Shown: piece by piece, positions 21,165-33,100 of the stretch
Layout: each line of letters begins with the position of its first letter
How positions within the stretch are numbered: position 1 is the stretch's first letter
Assembly (NCBI RefSeq): GCF_963678975.1
Contig: NC_089272.1
Span: forward strand, 63,562,574 to 63,626,573
Reading direction: 5' to 3'
Length of the DNA stretch: 64,000 nucleotides
Source of the DNA: Dysidea avara
Lineage: Eukaryota; Porifera; Demospongiae; Dictyoceratida; Dysideidae
Translations under genes and position numbers: made by a program
Notes under the pieces: model-generated
Told to the model about the DNA's origin: nothing
The model's database searches: none
What the model saw: only the letters and a program-made list of their open reading frames with translations

Positions 21165-21589
21165 ATCATTAGCCAATTATAATGGCATAATTTTGGGAAT
21201 AATGGGCAATTCTCAAAAGCACAACAGGTGATTTTTGAGCACTGTTCAAAAGCATAATGCTCAATTTTTGGAGCATGATAGCCTAATGATAACTACGCAC
21301 TATGCTTGCCCTGGTGTTAGGCTGGTATATGTACTTGGTTGTATGTGATGCAGTCCTAGTAATAATGAGATGAATAAAATGGCAGATTTCAGTTCTTTAA
21401 AAAAAGTACTTTTATCAGGTCCTTTTGACTTCATCTTGGCTAATGAACCCAAACTCCTTCCAAATTAACTTCTAAGGCTTCTTCTGAGGTTGGAAGAGAC
21501 TTCTAAGGTGGTGTTTAGTTGAGTGTTCTATTAGAAAAAACATAGGCAACCTCTACTATGAACCACTACTGTGGCTCATGATACAGACC

Positions 21590-21745
21590 AGTGGAGCGAG
21601 AGTGGCTATTCCAAACTACTATTGAACTGACAGTAAAACTTAGACAAAAGAAGAAAAAACATCAAGGGCTCAAACCCTGGACTATCAGTGTGTAAGGTTG
21701 CTGTGCTACCACTGCTAGCTACTTTTCTATCTTGTAATCAAAAAA
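21590..21745 (-). repeat. tRNA-like SINE fragment
   Basis: On the minus strand AGCAGTGGTAGCACAGCAAC (A-box-like) is followed about 30 bases later by GGGTTTGAGCCCTTG (B-box-like) and a T-rich tail. It is similar in plan to the block at 3868-3945. Confidence 0.5.
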
Positions 21746-22134
21746 ACAAGTAACCTGTATATACTGCACTGTATTAGACCCTTTTGTGGTGGATTCTGGA
21801 GGTGTCAAGTTACTTAGACCCTTTTCATGTTTATTTCGTGCATCAACACTAGTAGCGCTGGCAATGCATCACCACCTGAAAGTTATTTTAAAACCGTAAC
21901 TGTTGTTATGGGTGGAATAATGGCTTGTTTCTACTAATGAACACTACATTTCTCTATTAGAAGCAGCTGTCAAGAGTGTTAAGGTACATATAATATAGAT
22001 TTCAAACCACAGGAGTCTAAGTAATGTAGTAACCCTCAGGCCCTGTAATATATAGCACCTTCATTTCACTCAGGCACCAACTATTACTTAAGATGAACCA
22101 TAAATAGTGTATATTCTTCATATGAAGAACTTAC

Positions 22135-22260
22135 ACCCAGGTGAAGAAGAAACCAAGGCTGAATCTAACTCTAATGCTAACTTGAGGTTTGCCTGTTAAT
22201 GATAATGTTGTCTTTCACTGTCTGTATGAAGGTAAGCTTTTGGTGAGTTCAAGGCGAGCT
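22135..22260 (-). repeat. Copy of the interior of the 3496-4102 transposon
   Basis: The reverse complement of about 22140-22228 matches 3717-3813 (CATACAGACAGTGAAAG, AACAGGCAAAC, GGTTTCTTCTTCAC). The adjoining TATGAAGGTAAG...GAGTTC.AGGCGAGCTAG at 22226-22262 matches 3659-3702 in direct orientation, so the piece is rearranged. Confidence 0.6.
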
Positions 22261-22326
22261 AGAGTTAACCTGGCTTTGCCAGGACACTTGCTTTGCTTGC
22301 AAACTCACCAAAAGCTAGAGCTTCCC

Positions 22327-22534
22327 AGCTCGCTTTATCACTATCTGCAGTGTCCAAGGAATAGGTAGTTTCAGCTAATGTCATCGTTGTATTAAAGTCT
22401 TGATACTATACTAGAGCTTGGTGTTACAAAACCGTCTTAGCACTGAAAACCTGCCCAGCTCGCTTTATCACTATCTGCAGTGTCCAAGGAATAGGTAGTT
22501 TCAGCTAATGTCATCATTGTATTAAAGTCTGGAT
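22327..22534 (+). repeat. Direct duplication, unit 82 bp
   Basis: CAGCTCGCTTTATCACTATC through AATGTCATC(G/A)TTGTATTAAA occurs at 22327-22408 and again at 22453-22534 with nearly no change, so the duplication is recent. Confidence 0.75.
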
Positions 22535-22552
22535 CTAGGGATGACCCTTCAC

Positions 22553-23530
22553 ATTTTTGACCAATTTCTGTTGTTCCTGTAATTACAAAGATATTGGAAA
22601 AACTGGTTGCATCTCAGCTTACCAATTACTTTGAACAGTCATAGCTGCTCAGTCTTTATCAGAGAGCCTACCGTACTGGACAATCCACTGAGTAAATCCT
22701 TTTATTTGCTGTTGACACTATTGTTCAGGCTCTGGATGCTCGTCAGGTTGTGTGTACTGCCTTCCTGGATCTTAGAAAAGCCTTTGATTCACTAGACCAT
22801 GTTAAAGATTAAGTGCCTTGGGTGTACACGGTACAAGTTTGGTTTACTAACTATTTGTCTCACCGTATGCAACGTGTTAAACTTAAAGACAAAGTCTCTT
22901 CATAGTCTCAAAGGTGGCATACCTCAGGGTAGTACCCTGGGCCCATTAATGTTTCTTGTGTATGTAAATGAGATGCCTTCTATTGTGGAGCACAGTATCC
23001 TTTTACAATTTGTTGATGACATGACGGTAGCATGCTCAAGTGAAAATTACAATGTGGTTAATAAGAAATCAAACTCTGATTTACAGATCTGGATTGCCAA
23101 GAATAGAATAAGACTCATTGTTCAGAAATCTAGTGTGATGTGGTTTTCTCCAAAAAGTATCAGCTAGTATTTCTCTTCCAATTCTGGTTGATGAAAATCC
23201 ACTTCAAGAAGTTGAAACACAGAAATATCTAGGAATTATTTTGACAATATGAGAGCTCAAGTCAATAACGTGTGTAAAAGACATCATAGTAGCTATCTCT
23301 ATATCCTTAGCATTCACAGAAAGTCATTAACATCTGAGGTCCTGAAGATGCTAACGGAGTCTTTGATTCTTTCCAGAATTGACTATGCACTACCTGTTTG
23401 GGGCCACCTCTAAATAAATCACAAGTGACACGACTTTATGCAACGCCTACAAAATAGAGTCGTTCATATCACAAAGTGTTTAAGGAAATATGATCATGTT
23501 TCTTCACATTTTGTTCAATTAAATTAGCTA
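22553..23530 (+). mobile_element. LINE reverse-transcriptase fragment (dead)
   Basis: In broken frames it shows AFLDLRKAFDSLDH, GIPQGSTLGPLMFLVYVNEM, QFVDDMTVACSS (the polymerase catalytic box in FVDD form), then SRIDYALPVWG and RLQNRVVHITKCLRKYDHVS. This is the order of motifs in a CR1/L2/jockey-like LINE. Stops and shifts between blocks make it non-functional. Confidence 0.75.
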
Positions 23531-24397
23531 CCAATTCCCATCGGATCATGTTGAGATCATGATGTGCCATGTATCATCACTACTATTATAGCAGCAAACC
23601 TTGTTTACTTTTTAATCCACTCATCATGTTTGGACCCCGCCATAACTACAACACATGATGTAAAGATAGTTTTGCTAATCTGTTGAATTATCGTCGACCA
23701 AATACCAAGAAGTACTTCCATTCGTCTGAATCTTCTTGGTGGAATTAATGTTCTGTTAGCATTGAAAGCATATGAATTGATGGACCATAGCTGAGTATAT
23801 AGGCTAGCTACTCTGTAACTTATCAACACTGAAAGTTAGCTAGTTACCCCTTGAGCCAAGAACATTTTATTTAAAGATTCAACTATAATATGAAGAGGTT
23901 TTCAGAGTACTCTAACTAACAGTGCCTATTACAAACTTTGTAAGCTGCTTCCAGGTAAGAAATTATATTATGGGATATTCAGTAGCTGCTTGTCAGGTTG
24001 AAGCACCTCCCCTGTACTTATACAATAGTCTTCTTATTGAAGTCACCTCAGTTTATACAAATACACTACAGTTATTACTGCCAAGTGCCAACTAGGTATT
24101 TGTAAAGGTATTGTGAGGATGGTTTGTGGTCAGTTCTTTCTTTTTTTAAAGCAAACTTTTATGATGCCTATAAAAGGACATGCAATTCACGATAGCACAT
24201 ATTATATTAATTTATTTTATTAAAAATTACAGTTAATGGTTCTATTGTACATGCAAAAATAGCAGCACGTTACAATAATAACCAAGTGATATATTACACC
24301 TGTACAGCTGTATAATAATAATGACAACAATAATAAGATAATAATAATAATAACAACAATAATAGTTACATATAATTTACACTTTACTGTTTAATAT

Positions 24398-26853
24398 GTT
24401 GACTGTGAATGTCTCTTTTTCTCCAGTTTACTTGTTATTAGTGTTTCAATGCCTTCAACAAGTTATGTCTCTTTCAGTTCTAATGTTGCAGTCTGTATTA
24501 GGGGCATGGCTGACTGCTTCCCCTTCCTCTTGCGGAGTCCCTCCTTAATTGTGTCCTTCAAGTGACTATGTAGCTGATAAATATATACATTCTTGTAGGT
24601 CTGAGTTCTGGTGATACACCAGTTCAATAATAATAATGATTGAGAAATTTTTCTTGTTATTGTGGACCTATAGTATAAGTTAGACATTTTTACAACAGCA
24701 TGCAACATGTGACTACAATACTGCTGGAAAAATAATGACCATAACAAGCTAAATAAAAAGAATTGCTTAAAGAATAAATCAAATATCATTGATCCCTAGT
24801 ATGATCAGGAAGTACTTCTACTCTATACACTTCGAACACTAAAGTAATTAATTAATTCTTTGTGCAATTAAAGTTAGCTGTGATAGATTAAAGCCAAACA
24901 ATTTGACCAACAAATGATACTAGATAGGAGAAGGTTTTAGGTTACTCACCTCAGGGGAGAAATCAAGGTTGGATGGTGCATGGACCTTGATGTTGACTTA
25001 GTCACTGAGAATGTTGATTTTTGCCAGTCAGTGTTGATGATGCTTGAATAGCTGACTCTATTGTTTGTGCCTCACCAGACAGTTGCGATAAGTTGAGGTG
25101 TGAACAAGCAAAGAACAAGTCTTGACAACAAGTTCTGATGGCCTATAGCAAACAAGTCACATGATATAAAGCATTACATGTACAGTATGGAGAACATGCT
25201 ATTGTAGACACCTCAAGTAGTGGTTAAATGAAAATCCTGGCACTGTGTGCTGGTATGATAGCCAAAACATCCAGGTATACACTTATGCTATGCTCTAAAC
25301 CACTGCTGGTACTACTACAAGGCTACCATGTAATATTCTCACCTTATAGAACTCCCTCAAGAAGTGAGGGTTGTAATCATCAGTTAGCTCATCCACTTTA
25401 ATATGTGCCATGCAATGCATCACTACCAACACAAACTCTCCAACTGTTTCCATACGCTCCTCATGGATAAACAATATCTTTGTCATGTGTTGATAATGGA
25501 ATGAGTTTCGGAAACAGTTTCTTGTGTAGTTGTTAGGAGGAAGATTGGATACTACAAGGATGGTCACCTCTAGCATTCCATTATGAGTTTGTAGTAGAAT
25601 TCTAACAAACACACCAACTGCAACCGATATACTACAAAATTAGTTGGTTGTAGTTTCCCAATGTCTACAGCAACCAGGCCACCAGTGCACACCCACTGAG
25701 CATCTTTCGAGTCAATGTATGGACCAACCTGTATGCCATCATGATCACCAGCTGCTGCTCCTTGTAGTTTAACTATTGTCTCAATCTCTGATATGATGAT
25801 ATCTGATTGAATAGTGGAGTAGACCTCAAATCATCTATATCTGGTGGAGGAGGATGGAGAATGGTAGTGGGTTGTTCACTCTCTGGAACATTTTCTGAAT
25901 GCGTAGAGGAAATCCTGGTGTGGTAGGACGAGCAGCGTCCTCAACATGTTTACGTAACTCATTTGCTTGTTGTTCGTTCATCTTCATCAGTTCCTGTTGT
26001 TCTTGCTCATCAACTTGTTGGCATTCACTCTCCTCTTTGGCAGCAGATGCTTCCAATTCTTTACGTTTCTTTTGTTGTTTCCTCTTGCGACACTCAGTAA
26101 TCTCATCTTTCAGTTTGGTTAGCTGATTACCTTTCTCATTCTCTAACTTGTCTTGTAAATGTTCCATATCTTTTTTTGTGGTCCTCTATCAGTTGTTATG
26201 GAAAACAAAAACATTACAGAAATATACATGCACTTATTGGAATATACATACATTATGTACATAGTACTGTTTTACCCATTCATACAACAACAGTACTTAC
26301 CCGTCTCTCTTGTTCAGTCCATTTTTTCCAACCTTAGCTTATGCTCCTGCTGTCTAGCAGCTATCTGATTTTGCTGGATCTTGTCGTAACCTTCCTTTAA
26401 TTCTTTCTGATGTAAAGTGTCTTTGTTGGGTTGTAGCTCTTCATCAAACTCTTGTTTCTTCTGTTCTAACTCTGCTTGTTTGAGGGGTACTGATTTTGGA
26501 ATGAGTTCAACTATTGCTGCATCTTTCTTTACTATTAGTTCTTCTCTTTCTTTTGTCCTTTTATGTTCCTTCTTCTGTTCAGCTATATAGTAGCCATTCT
26601 CTTTCAAGTTACTTCTTCTACCAGTTTATCAGCAGCTTGTTGCTTTCTCTTAACTATCTTCTTACAGTTCTTAGACAATACTGTCCTCTGTTCCTTGCTT
26701 CTGTTATTGTTGTTTTTGCAGTAGATAATCCTTATTATCATGTGATTTCATTTCTTCGTGATGTTGTTGTAACATCTTCTCTGACTGCTTGTTGATCATG
26801 CTGCTTTGCTTCTCAGCAAACTCTCTCTTGAAGGCTAACTCCTTTTGTAGCAT
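24398..26853 (-). pseudogene. Decayed tail copy of the giant receptor gene
   Basis: It is homologous to the exons at 44613-39889 of the giant minus-strand gene. The exon start (26853, after acceptor TTTTCTTAG) translates MLQKELAFKREFAEKQ but meets a TAA at codon 50 (26706-26704). About 550 bp of the coiled-coil exon is deleted. A +1 base in a run of A near 26172 shifts the next exon, and another insertion breaks the exon near 25040. The equivalent of the penultimate exon (41427-41596) was not found. Splice signals are partly intact. With no promoter or ectodomain exons on this copy, decay is expected. Confidence 0.8.
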
Positions 26854-27156
26854 CTAAGAAAACAAAAGAACATGTAGCTAGGTCATCCATTTATATGATC
26901 AACCAACTACAACCAAGGCTGTATTCTGTATTCTCGTAACATTTAGGTAAAGTGTAGAAACATTATTAACACAAATTAGAAACAAGGGTATTTCCGTGGG
27001 ACTATCCCATTACTAAAGCAACGATGACTAGCAGTTGATAGGATGCATAATAGTATATCAGGTGTCAAACAACCCATATATATGCACAGCACTTTATAGT
27101 ACATTCTCGTTTAAACTAGGAGTGAGTGTGCATGTATATAATTGTACGTAGCTATC

Positions 27157-30100
27157 ATGGCTTGTGGAAATTCTAGTGCTGAAATTGATATAGAAGTGGA
27201 TGACCCGATGAAATCGCCAAATTATAAGTAAGTCTAGCATAACTTTCAAGCATAAAATATGATACTACTGTAGCTTATAATTAGAAGCAGGGACTGTAGG
27301 GCCGGCCTTAAGGGTAGGCAGCTACCTAGGGCCCCGTGGGCTAAGGGGGCCCCAAAACTCTAAAACTAGGGCCCAGTTCTCAAAAATGCAAATTCAGTAG
27401 ATAAACTCTTACTTTTAAGAAGATAGAATCAAATATACAACGAGGTACGCATCGCCAATAAGTATGAATCACGTGATATTTTAGTGAATATTAAAGGAGA
27501 ATATGCATTGGTGCAACTAGGATACCGATACTAGGATGCAGTAGACACTGTACACGTGTGAGTTGAATCGTGCACGCACTGATTTTCTGAGGATGCACAG
27601 CCGCGCGCACTGAAATGAACACGGATACTTTTTTATTATTTTTATTTATAGCTAATACAGTTACAATACAAATTACTCTACAACTAAACTACAAACACAA
27701 TTAATTACAACAGGGGTTTGGGGAAAGGAAAATCAGAGTCCTTACACTGCAAAGCCCAGTACCGTAAAATCATACGGGCATTGTTCGTCCATAAAGAAAC
27801 TGAAAGTTGTTGTAACAAATGTTTACGAGCCTGTTTGGTTGATGCACCACTTCTGGCTGTGGTGCGTTCAGCGATGGTACGAAGGGTCTTCCAGTGCGAC
27901 GCTCGAATTCACTAGGCGTCAGCACCACAGAACAGAGAAGCACACAGCGGCTAGAACCATTGTACAAATCTTTCACACACAAACTAGCGCTTAACGAACC
28001 ACAGACGATGTCCAATACAGCTTTTATACAGCTTTTATACCAGGAGAGCAGGACGACATCATACCACCACAGGTTGAAAAAGTTAACACGGATACTTTGT
28101 ACTAGAGTGGGTCTATGGCGATAACGTTCAGTCAGTATGGCTTTGTGCTGAAACAGGGACGAAAAGATGACTATCTGCATATAATGTTGTAAGTCAAGGC
28201 TGCTGGACGGAGCGATCACGAGATGGCCCGGGCTACTCCGTGTCACAGGGTGGTTGTGTTTGAAGTAGTGGCACTCAGTGAAGACTGAGATTGAAGATGA
28301 TCATAATAGTACTGTAACGATATATTTGGAACTCCCTTAACTGTTGCATTCAGCAAACCACCCCAGTTTCTTTCATTATGGAAAAGTGAGAATCGTAAAG
28401 TGTCTCACTATAATATTTCTCTTCCGGCTGCCTCTGCCAACATTTTGTCAGTTTTCAACATCAATCCATGCAATGTGATACAAAGTGCATAATTTCACCT
28501 GCCTTACTAGCTACAGCAAATATTTTAAATGGTTGTCCCCTGTCTCTAAATTAAAGTCAGCAGAGATACACTTACCATCGCAATAAGGTGCTGTAACAGT
28601 ACAACGTGTTCAATCAATCAAGCATTATTCTAGAATGATCTCTTGCACGCATGCGCACATACATGTTACATCACCAACATCTCCCTCTTTTAAAAGTACA
28701 GTATAGGGAGTCCTAAGTACAATAAATCAACTGTAATTTACAAAAAAAAAATATAATGAGGCCTAAATCAACGCTATACATTAGAAAAAAAATATGTCTC
28801 AATCATTGTCACGATATCTAGCCGGTAGTTTGATGATACGACCAGAGCGGGTCATCTTTTGCTCAGACAGTACCTCATCTGTATACGTCCCCTCATTAGA
28901 CCCAACAGTGTCTGTAACTACTTGGTTTTCATTTGTGACTTGGTCCTGAGTAATCTTTGATGCTTCATCTGGCATTACTGCCCGTCCAGCTATAGGAACA
29001 ACTGGCTCAATTGTGACAGAAGTTGGAATGTCTGTGTCTTCTATAGTTGTTCTTAAGTATTTGCGGATTCTTCTGTACACTTTGCCATCAGCTGTTTGTG
29101 CCAAGTATGATCGTTCGCCCACTTTGTCTACAACCTTTGCTTTTTTCCACTGTCTGCCCTCAAGTGGCTGCATTCTCACTCCTTGTCCAATGATAAGTTC
29201 TGGCAAAGGCTAGGCACTCCTGTCATACCACTGTTTTGCTTGTTGACGTCTCAAGTGTATTTCTTTGTCTACATGTGTAGCAACCTCTGGTTTCAACAGT
29301 TCGTTAGTGGTTGGCATAGTAGTTCTGGTCCTTCTGGAGTGTAGTTTCTGAGAAGGACTGTAGTCACTAGCATCAGTTGGCGTATTTCTCCAGTTAAGAA
29401 TTGACAAGTGAATATCTGTGCGATCTCTCCGTGCCTTTTTGAGCAGTGACTTGGCTATTTTGACTGCCAACTCCGCCTTGCCATTGCTCTGACTGTGGTA
29501 TGGTGAGGTGGATATATGAGTGAAATCCCAGTCTTTTGCAAACTTTGTGTACTCTTGGGAACGAAACTGGGGCCCATTATCAGATATGACCTTCTCTGGT
29601 ATTCCATACCTTCCAAAATGCTGCTTTGTCTTAGTCACCACAGTAGAACTAAGTGTATCAGGCAGTTGATCAAGCTCCCAAAAGTCACTAAAGTAGTCAA
29701 CTGTAATTAGGAAGTTCTCTCAGTTCAGTATGAACAGGTCTTGTGCCACTACCTGCCATGGCCTAGTGGGGATCTCTGGTGTCATCATTGGCTCCTTCTG
29801 TTGTTTAACAAGATAATCATTACACACTGGGCATTGACTCACCATGTTGTATATCTCACTATTCATCCCTGGCCAGAATATAACATCTTTGGCTCTACGG
29901 ATGCTTGCCCCTGCACCCTGATGACTCTCATGGGCCTTCTTCAGCATTAATGGTCTCATTGCTTGAGGAATTATCACCCGTGAGCCTCTATATAGGACTC
30001 CATCTTGCACTGTGAGTTCATCACGGTAATTCCAGTAGCTGTGTGTAGCAATGGGTGCATCTCGTCTGTGTTCAGGCCAGCCATGTAACACTGTGCTCAT

Positions 30101-33100
30101 CAGCGTTTGAAGTGTCTGATCAGTATGTGATGCTGCCTTAATTTGTTGGTGTGTTGACTCTTTCATACGCACATGCTCAGCATGACAGATTGACTCTATT
30201 TCAAGCTGAAGTTGGGATACTGAAAGGTGCTCTGCTTCACTAACTTTCTCATGAAGGTATGCTCTACTCAGCATATCAGCAATGTAAATTTGCTTACCCG
30301 GACAATATTTAACACACAATGTGTATCGCTGTAATCTTAATAACATTCTCTGTAGTCGTTTTGGAGCACTTAGTAATTTTTTCTTGAAAATAGGAATTAG
30401 TGGCTTATGGTCTGTTTCCACATGGATAATGTTTCTACCATGAAGGTACTGGTCAAACTTTTCACACGCAAATACGATTGCCATGCATTCCTTCTCAATT
30501 TGTGCGTAGCTTTGTTCAGTTGGTGAAAGAACCCTTGAAGCATATGCCACTGGTTGTCCTGACTGTAAAAGAGCTGCACCCAGGCACTTATCTGACGCAT
30601 CGCATTGCACTGTCACTTCATCTTTGACATCATAAAATCTCAACACTGGACTTGATGTGACTAGGTTTCGTATGTTAGCAAATGCCTCTTCTTGAGATTG
30701 CTGCCACGTAAACACGACATCTATCTCTGTAAGTTGTCGTAATGGTTTTGCAACTTCTGAAAGCCGTGGGAGAAATCTTGATAAATACTGGACACTGCCT
30801 AAAAGCCTCTCTACCCCTCTCTTGTCTTGTGGTCTGGGCATTGCTGTTATAGCTTTGATCTTCGCTGGATCTGCACATAGTCCATTTCCAGCCATCGTGA
30901 TTGTGTTCTCTACGAGGTGAGGTATGTATATTAAAACGTTATAGAGGCTATAAACAATAACAAAATATTTAGAATGTGATTTTCGCTTATTCCGTTATTC
31001 TGCTATTCTGTATTCCGCGGAATACAGGCTCCCTTTTACATGTGAGCAAACAAAATGTTATAACTGTGACAGTTGACTCCTTACACTGATTAAGCTGCTG
31101 TTTGTATCTAAATATAGCCAGAATGGAAAATTTCATACAGGTATAGGAAATGATAAAAAGTTATGAAGCATCAAAGTTCAAAAAATAAGTCAAAATTTGT
31201 GCATGAAAAAAGGGGACCCCTGAAAAAAGCACCTTTTGCAATCTGGTCTTTACATGTTTTTGCAATTGAATTCGGTGACTTTGCAATTGAATTCGTCCCG
31301 TTTGCAATTGAGTTCGTCGCTTTTGCAGTTGAATTAGTCCCGTTTGCAATTGAATTCGTCGCTTTTGCAACTGAATTCGTCCCGTTTGCAATTGAATTCG
31401 TCGGTTTTGCAATAGAATGATTCGTCGCTTTTGCAGTTAAACGATTCGTCCGTAACAAGAATGGCAGCTGGAGCAAACACGAAAACATGATGTAGCAGCT
31501 GCTACAAGAACTTGTTCAAGTACAGCAGTAGTAAACAACTCTTTATAAAGCAATAATTCTTCTTCTACAGCCTATCCAGCAACATTCCAACTCTACTACG
31601 CCATTCGTGATGGGTGTGGTCACTCGCGAGCAAGCTAACTTTTAACTTGTCAGACAGTTATCAGCTTCGCGTACTACCAGCTTCAATTACCTCAAGTGTA
31701 ACTCTCCATGGCATAAATAATTTCGTCTCTTAATGAACGGTTGGTTTCTTGGAGCCGTTTTGTTTATGACGAATTGTAATGCAAACGCGACGAATTCTAT
31801 TGCAAAACCGACTAATTCAACTGCAAAACCGACGAATTCAATTGCATAACCGGCGAATTCAATTGCAAACGGGACGAATTCTATTGCAAAACCGACTAAT
31901 TCAACTGCAAAACCGATGAATTCAATTGCATAACCGACGAATTCAATTGCAAACGGGACGAATTCAATCGCAAAGGCGACAAATTCAATTGCAAAAACCT
32001 GTAATTTTGTCAATGATGGTTTCATCTCTTATATGTGCTGTGGGAGTGTGGGAAACAGATAATTTCTTTTGAAATGTTTTATTCCCCCCTTTTATTGACT
32101 ACAGGGAATTTCAGTTGAACTATTTAATCCTCTTTTAAGATAAGATTGTGCTGCAAGAGAGCAAATGGCTAGTTTAAATGAAATATTTATAGCTACCCTT
32201 CCAGTTTGCTAATCAGTCCACCACTTCTTTACTACTAGCTAGCTACAACGTACACACGATTGGGTAAAATACTTGACGTCTACGGCTTTCACTGTGTTTT
32301 CATTGACTATGTGAAAACATTTGATTCTGTTCCCCATGAAAGACTGTTGTTAAAACTGGAAGCTTATGGAATCCATGGATCATTGTTACGGTGGTTCTGT
32401 TCATTCCTCACTATCGGCAGACAAGTTGTCATCAATGGCCATTATTTTGACTTAGCTACCTGAAGTATAGTTAGACACTTAATACTGTATCATTTAGAGA
32501 CTGGGGTGGTTAGCTGAATGTAACAGGTACTAGGGCAAGGATAATATAGACAAGGGGAGGATCGATTATTTCAGTTGAAATATCTGGACCCACCTTTGAA
32601 TGAGTGTAAATGATGTTAATAATAAACTTTGTAGGGGTATAAAATATTTCAGAAAGGGTCCATATATTATTTCAAACATTTTGTTCTGGAGGTCCAGATA
32701 TTTTGATATATTTGTTCCGGAGGTCCAAATATTTCGATATATTTGGACCGGGGGGTCCAAATTTTTCATGACAGTACCACTTCCTCTGGGGGAGCCACCC
32801 AGTTTATATTGCCTAGGGCCCCAGAATCTCTAAGGCCAGCCCTGATTAGAAGACTATATTAGACTGGCTGTTATGCTCTGAAGCTATAAAAATATTGAAT
32901 CTGTCAACTTGGTATAGTACTAATGTAGTTATATGGAAATCAACAAATGGAACAATATAATTAACCACTAAAAATTACTCAAATCAGTGTTGATTTAATT
33001 TCTCACTTTATAACAAGAGCCTGTAAAGATACACAACCTTTATTAATACTTTCACACACTATACAGCTGTCCTGAATTCTTCTATCCTGGTGTCTTTGTC

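Larger units (their letters stand above)
19751..21290 (+). mobile_element. hAT-like element TAGGGATGCG family, copy 1, interrupted
   Basis: The left part (19751-20062) and right part (21165-about 21290) together match the uninterrupted copy at 38076-38522, including GCATAATTTCGGG(C/A)ATAATAGG, GCTTTAACAGTAGGAAAATC and TTTTTGGAGCATNATAGCCT. A 1.1-kb insertion separates them. Several copies of the CTCTAATA.AGCAGTCAC motif are internal. Confidence 0.75.
27288..32844. mobile_element. 5.6-kb composite hAT-like insertion in an intron
   Basis: An exact 8-bp repeat ATTAGAAG flanks it (27280-27287 and 32845-32852). The left end CAGGGACTGTAGGGCCGGCC and the inverted right end CAGGGCTGGCCTTAGAG are related apart from a few extra bases at the left. 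An 8-bp duplication with CAGGG termini fits hAT. Inside are a gypsy polyprotein, a 21-bp-repeat foldback, a LINE piece and a 32-bp tandem repeat, so it is a nest. No hAT transposase was recognised. Confidence 0.7.

Noticed and set aside
27770-28246. 158-codon minus-strand frame inside the composite element
   Set aside because: No recognisable motif, biased like non-coding DNA and located next to a probable LTR; not called as a gene.
28799-30920. Functional retrotransposon
   Set aside because: Two in-frame stops, missing gag, protease and polymerase front, and no pair of LTRs.
31163-32025. Apparent FAIEFV/FAVELV repeat proteins
   Set aside because: They arise from the 21-bp DNA repeat, which is a multiple of three and open in several frames on both strands; they have no start context or homology.
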